This document shows, piece by piece, positions 61,366 through 64,000 of a stretch of DNA of 64,000 nucleotides (within the stretch, counting starts at the first letter, position 1; each line of letters begins with the position of its first letter). This DNA comes from an uncultured Clostridia bacterium (GTDB taxonomy: Bacteria; Bacillota; Clostridia; TANB77; CAG-508). Location of the stretch: positions 6,029-70,028 of the forward strand of contig CAKPRG010000007.1 of NCBI GenBank assembly GCA_934182465.1. The letters are read 5' to 3'. The notes beneath the pieces are model-generated. The model ran no database searches, was not told the origin of the DNA, and saw only the letters and a list, made by a program, of their open reading frames with translations. Both the position numbers and the translations under genes were made by a program.

Positions 61366-61860
61366 ATGTTAAGTATAATAGTAGCAAAAGCAAAAAATAA
61401 TATAATAGGTAAAAATAATGGAATGTTATGGTTTTTACCAGAAGATTTAAAAAGATTTAAAGAAAAAACAGACGGACATGTAATTATTATGGGAAGAAAA
61501 ACTTTTGAATCATTAGGCAAAGCTTTACCAAATAGAAAACATGTTGTATTTACACAAAATATGGATTTTACAGTAGAAGACGAAAATGTAGATATAGTAC
61601 ATTCAATGCTTGAAATAAAACAATATATAGATGATGATGAAGAAAATTTTGTAATTGGTGGAGCAATGATATATAGTTTCTTATTACCATATGTTGAAAA
61701 AATACATGCAACAGAAATAGATCAAAATTTTGAAGGTGATGCATTCTTTCCAAAATTGAATCCAGAAGAATGGAAAGAAGTTTCAAGGGAAAAAGGAATA
61801 AAGGATGAACAAAATACATTTGATTATGATTTTGTTGAATATGAAAGAATAAAAAAATAA
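61366..61860 (+). CDS. folA: Dihydrofolate reductase
   Basis: Reduces dihydrofolate to tetrahydrofolate with NADPH. 164 residues: SIIVAKAKNNIIGKNNGMLW, substrate acid in LPEDLKRFK (about 27), NADPH-binding IIMGRKTFESLGKALPNR (about 43-60), VIGGAMIYS (about 96). GAGG RBS. Because ThyX does not oxidise tetrahydrofolate, a DHFR beside thyX suggests a salvage role rather than thymidylate recycling (established chemistry, inferred role). Confidence 0.93.
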   Translation: MLSIIVAKAKNNIIGKNNGMLWFLPEDLKRFKEKTDGHVIIMGRKTFESLGKALPNRKHVVFTQNMDFTVEDENVDIVHSMLEIKQYIDDDEENFVIGGAMIYSFLLPYVEKIHATEIDQNFEGDAFFPKLNPEEWKEVSREKGIKDEQNTFDYDFVEYERIKK

Positions 61861-61863
61861 AAA

Positions 61864-61950
61864 AAGTTTTTTGAAAACTTGGTACGCTGAACAAAGATGT
61901 GGACATTTGCATGAAATTTTGTTTTTGCAAATGTCTATTTTTGTTATATA
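61864..61950. repeat. Intergenic repeat A, second long copy
   Basis: Begins with AAGTTTTTTGAAAACTTGG, then GCTGAACAAAGATGTGGACATT and GACATTTGCA paired with TGCAAATGTC, followed by TATTTTTGTTATATA. It is the same order as 37377-37471, and it may also terminate folA. Confidence 0.6.
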
Positions 61951-62062
61951 CTCTATAGAAAAAATTGTAATATAAATGAAATATATTTTTTGGAATAAAT
62001 ACTTGCAATTATGCATATTATTATATATAATACAAAAGAACTGAGAAACAATAAACAAATAT

Positions 62063-62138
62063 TCCTCGTTAGCTCAGTCGGTAGAGCGTTCGGCTGTTAA
62101 CCGAAATGTCGTAAGTTCGAGTCTTACACGAGGAGCCA
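62063..62138 (+). tRNA. tRNA-Asn (anticodon GTT)
   Basis: Cloverleaf: acceptor TCCTCGT/ACGAGGA, D arm GCTC/GAGC, anticodon stem TTCGG/CCGAA with loop CTGTTAA (anticodon 62096-62098), T arm GTAAG-TTCGAGT-CTTAC, discriminator G and encoded CCA. A promoter-like TATAAT lies at about 62027-62032. Confidence 0.97.
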
Positions 62139-62175
62139 AAAAAAGTACCTAACAATTCGTTAGGTACTTTTTTTT
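62139..62175 (+). terminator. tRNA terminator
   Basis: AAGTACCTAAC pairs with GTTAGGTACTT around AATTC, followed by a long T-run. Confidence 0.9.
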
Positions 62176-62358
62176 AGTTTATTATTTATAAAGGCATTAC
62201 TTATTTAGTCTATGTAAAGAATTATGAATGTTATTGACGTATATAAGCAGTTGATTTATAATGAATTTGGAAGAGAAAAAGCTAGAAGAACTTTAGTATT
62301 TAATTATATTTGTGTATTAAAATATTTCGAATTTATTATTTTAGAAAGAGAGATTTAT

Positions 62359-63765
62359 ATGAAAAAGGTAATTTTTGTTATTTTAACGATAGTTGTAATA
62401 TTAAGTGTAATCATTTTTGGAATAAGTTTAAATAGAAAAGAGAATACAAAAGATAATAAAGACCAAAAACAATATGAAGTTACTGAACAAAAAACGAAAG
62501 ATAATAAATTTACATATAAATATGAAGCTTTTGTGCCAAGCTTTGTAAGTTCTGATAATCAACAATATGATTTTACTATGGATATGAAGTATAAAGATAA
62601 TATATATCACAGAAAGATAAATAATTATGATGAATATAAAGAAGTAAAAGAACGTTGGAATAATATTTTGGATATGACAGAAGAAGATTTTAAAACAAAA
62701 TTTATGGTAATAACTGCGGTGGAAAATGTTAGTATGATTGGATTAGATGTTGATGAAATTGCTTGCGATAACAATAATTTATATATAGCTTTAAAACATA
62801 CAATAAATAATGATTTTGATTCAAAGAAAAGTTGTATTTCATACATATTGTCCAGAGACTATGAAAGAGAAAATATAATTGTAACAAGAAATTTATTAGA
62901 TGAAGAAAGAGATTACTCAGAAAATATGACAATTTCTAAAAGAGGTTCAACATCAGAAAACGAAGATTCAACTTATGAATATTCGTATGATGAAAAAAAT
63001 GGATTAAGTCCTAAAAATTTTGTTGCTGAGAATTTTGTGATAAAAAAAGAGTGTCCAAATATAGATTTTTCTAATTGGAAAGATTTGGGTAATGATTATT
63101 ATAGTTATGAATTTACATCAACAAGTAAATACTTAAAATTTGCAAATCAGTTTGGAGCTCCAATTGTTACTTGGTATGATATGAAAAATGCGTATGTTAC
63201 AATTATTGTAAAAAAAGATAGTAATAGCTTAATAAAAGTAAATGATAGCATTGAAAATATTGATGGAAGTAATTATTTAAAAGTTTCTGACGGTGGATTT
63301 GTAGATTTGTCAGTAGAACCTAAATACATAGCTTGTGCAATAATATTACCAAATTATAGATTAAAAGATAAAAATAAAGTAATAATTGAATTTGCAAATG
63401 AAGAAAAATTAGATTCAGAATATTTTTGTACAAATGTAAATGTGTTACCAGCTGAAAACATGAGTAGTAAGATATCTGTATCTGAAGCAAGAAAAATAGC
63501 ACAATATGGATTTGAAGAATCAGCTAAATCAGTAGCTAGTGAAGGCGCAAATGATAAAGATTCTGAAATTTGGGCAATAAAATCTGTACATCCTAATAAT
63601 TACTTTTATTTAAATGAAGCTGATGGATATAGAAGCTTAATTTATACTGAGATTTCTAGAAATGCATATATAGTCACAAGAACAAATGATATGGGAAACG
63701 GCATTTCTGTGTATATCGATTGTACAACAGGATTAATTATTGGTGGAGAAGCATTTGGTGATTAA
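62359..63765 (+). CDS. Unknown membrane-anchored extracytoplasmic protein
   Basis: 468 residues from ATG 62359 (GAAAGAGAG upstream; the reading frame is open from 62224 but that part looks non-coding). An N-terminal signal anchor (KKVIFVILTIVVILSVIIFGI, uncleaved-looking) is followed by a charged linker and a large exported domain rich in Asp, Asn and Tyr. A C-terminal part (SVSEARKIAQYGFEESAKSV, then IYIDCTTGLIIGGEA-like VYIDCTTGLIIGG) recalls PepSY/peptidase-propeptide-like modules, but weakly. Function unknown. It lies alone after tRNA-Asn. Confidence 0.7.
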   Translation: MKKVIFVILTIVVILSVIIFGISLNRKENTKDNKDQKQYEVTEQKTKDNKFTYKYEAFVPSFVSSDNQQYDFTMDMKYKDNIYHRKINNYDEYKEVKERWNNILDMTEEDFKTKFMVITAVENVSMIGLDVDEIACDNNNLYIALKHTINNDFDSKKSCISYILSRDYERENIIVTRNLLDEERDYSENMTISKRGSTSENEDSTYEYSYDEKNGLSPKNFVAENFVIKKECPNIDFSNWKDLGNDYYSYEFTSTSKYLKFANQFGAPIVTWYDMKNAYVTIIVKKDSNSLIKVNDSIENIDGSNYLKVSDGGFVDLSVEPKYIACAIILPNYRLKDKNKVIIEFANEEKLDSEYFCTNVNVLPAENMSSKISVSEARKIAQYGFEESAKSVASEGANDKDSEIWAIKSVHPNNYFYLNEADGYRSLIYTEISRNAYIVTRTNDMGNGISVYIDCTTGLIIGGEAFGD

Positions 63766-63826
63766 ACATAATTAACTGAACTTTATTCTCAAATTGTAGC
63801 AATTAAATTAATAGAATGTAAATATA

Positions 63827-63854
63827 GTTAAATGTAATTCTGCAAAGTGAATGC
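63827..63854. repeat. Intergenic repeat B, copy 2
   Basis: 25 of 28 positions match 23536-23563, again just downstream of a gene's stop codon. Confidence 0.45.
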
Positions 63855-63910
63855 TTAAAACGGAATTTCAAAAGATAATTAAAAAAATATGAAAAAAATG
63901 TAAAAAATTG

Positions 63911-63939
63911 TTGACTTTGGACTAGAAAGGTGCTAGAAT
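63911..63939 (+). promoter_or_regulatory. Promoter for a gene beyond the window
   Basis: TTGACT (63911-63916), 17-bp spacer, TAGAAT (63934-63939), the same hexamers and spacing as the inverton promoters. The start of the transcript could form GGTCACT/AGTAACC. No coding sequence begins before base 64000. Confidence 0.65.
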
Positions 63940-64000
63940 ACTAAACGGTCACTACTTACAGTAACCAAGCAAAATATTTGTACATTAAAATTTTAATAAA

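Noticed and set aside
1..64000. Insertion sequences, prophage, integrase or recombinase genes
   Set aside because: No transposase, phage structural or recombinase protein was recognised. The recombinase needed by the inversion model must lie elsewhere.

Overview
The window is AT-rich chromosomal DNA from a low-GC, Gram-positive, endospore-forming Clostridia-type bacterium (Bacillota). Evidence for this is the spoIIP gene, an LTA-synthase-like enzyme, the tgt/TIGR04086/HD/secDF block, AGGAGG ribosome binding sites and sigma-A-like promoters. The pilin-like leader GITLIALVISIIVMLILAG, repeated on several large proteins, resembles what I recall from uncultured gut Clostridia. That placement is inference; no species can be named from sequence alone.

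Layout. 1-3.7 kb: polA (5' end outside the window) and galE. 3.7-11.4 kb: two large leucine-rich-repeat (LRR) proteins with prepilin-like N-termini, each followed by a small membrane protein ending in a YNPNP motif. 11.5-18.7 kb: a glycosyltransferase, two small surface/membrane proteins (one pilin-like), murB, a YvcK/GlmR-family gene and a glycogen debranching enzyme. 18.7-25.5 kb: an ABC exporter, an ATP-grasp ligase, spoIIP and an LTA-synthase-like gene. 25.7-33.6 kb: tmcAL, rnhA, coaE, queA, an unknown gene, tgt and a WG-repeat protein. 33.7-40.4 kb: a TIGR04086-like protein, an HD protein, a strongly diverged secD/secF pair, and an ABC ATPase with a permease-CPBP gene broken by one in-frame stop. 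40.5-50.1 kb: a TIGR03826-like gene, tyrS, a third LRR protein and carAB. 50.2-64 kb: a compositionally odd small gene, a YtrA-type ABC operon, a diguanylate cyclase, tetR with an acyl-CoA synthetase, an unknown gene, a double-domain thyX with folA, tRNA-Asn and an unknown anchored protein.

The most striking feature lies upstream of the three LRR genes. Each is preceded by the same module: two inverted repeats of about 22 bp whose centres are 166-169 bp apart, enclosing a consensus-like promoter (TTGACT-17-TAGAAT) and a hairpin terminator. Each repeat is built as CTTTAA-type arms around a 5-bp core. The core is identical (in inverted sense) between the two repeats of one locus but differs between loci: ACTAT, ACGGA and CTATT. 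This is the layout expected of a site-specific promoter inversion switch, and in all three copies the promoter points away from the LRR gene (the OFF orientation). After the right repeat comes a conserved structured leader with a hairpin that could control access to the AGGAGG site. I read this as a three-locus phase-variable surface-protein system. No recombinase gene lies in the window. An RNA-only explanation (kissing loops or an antisense RNA) remains possible.

Other points of interest are the single TAA splitting the ABC/CPBP gene, loss of the conserved Asp motifs in SecD/SecF, a tandem ThyX with a degraded first domain, a 140-nt fold-back element downstream of the TIGR04086-like gene, a possible long-stem pseudoknot between two ABC genes, and shared GTAC-N5-GTAC operators at carA and the ytr-like operon.
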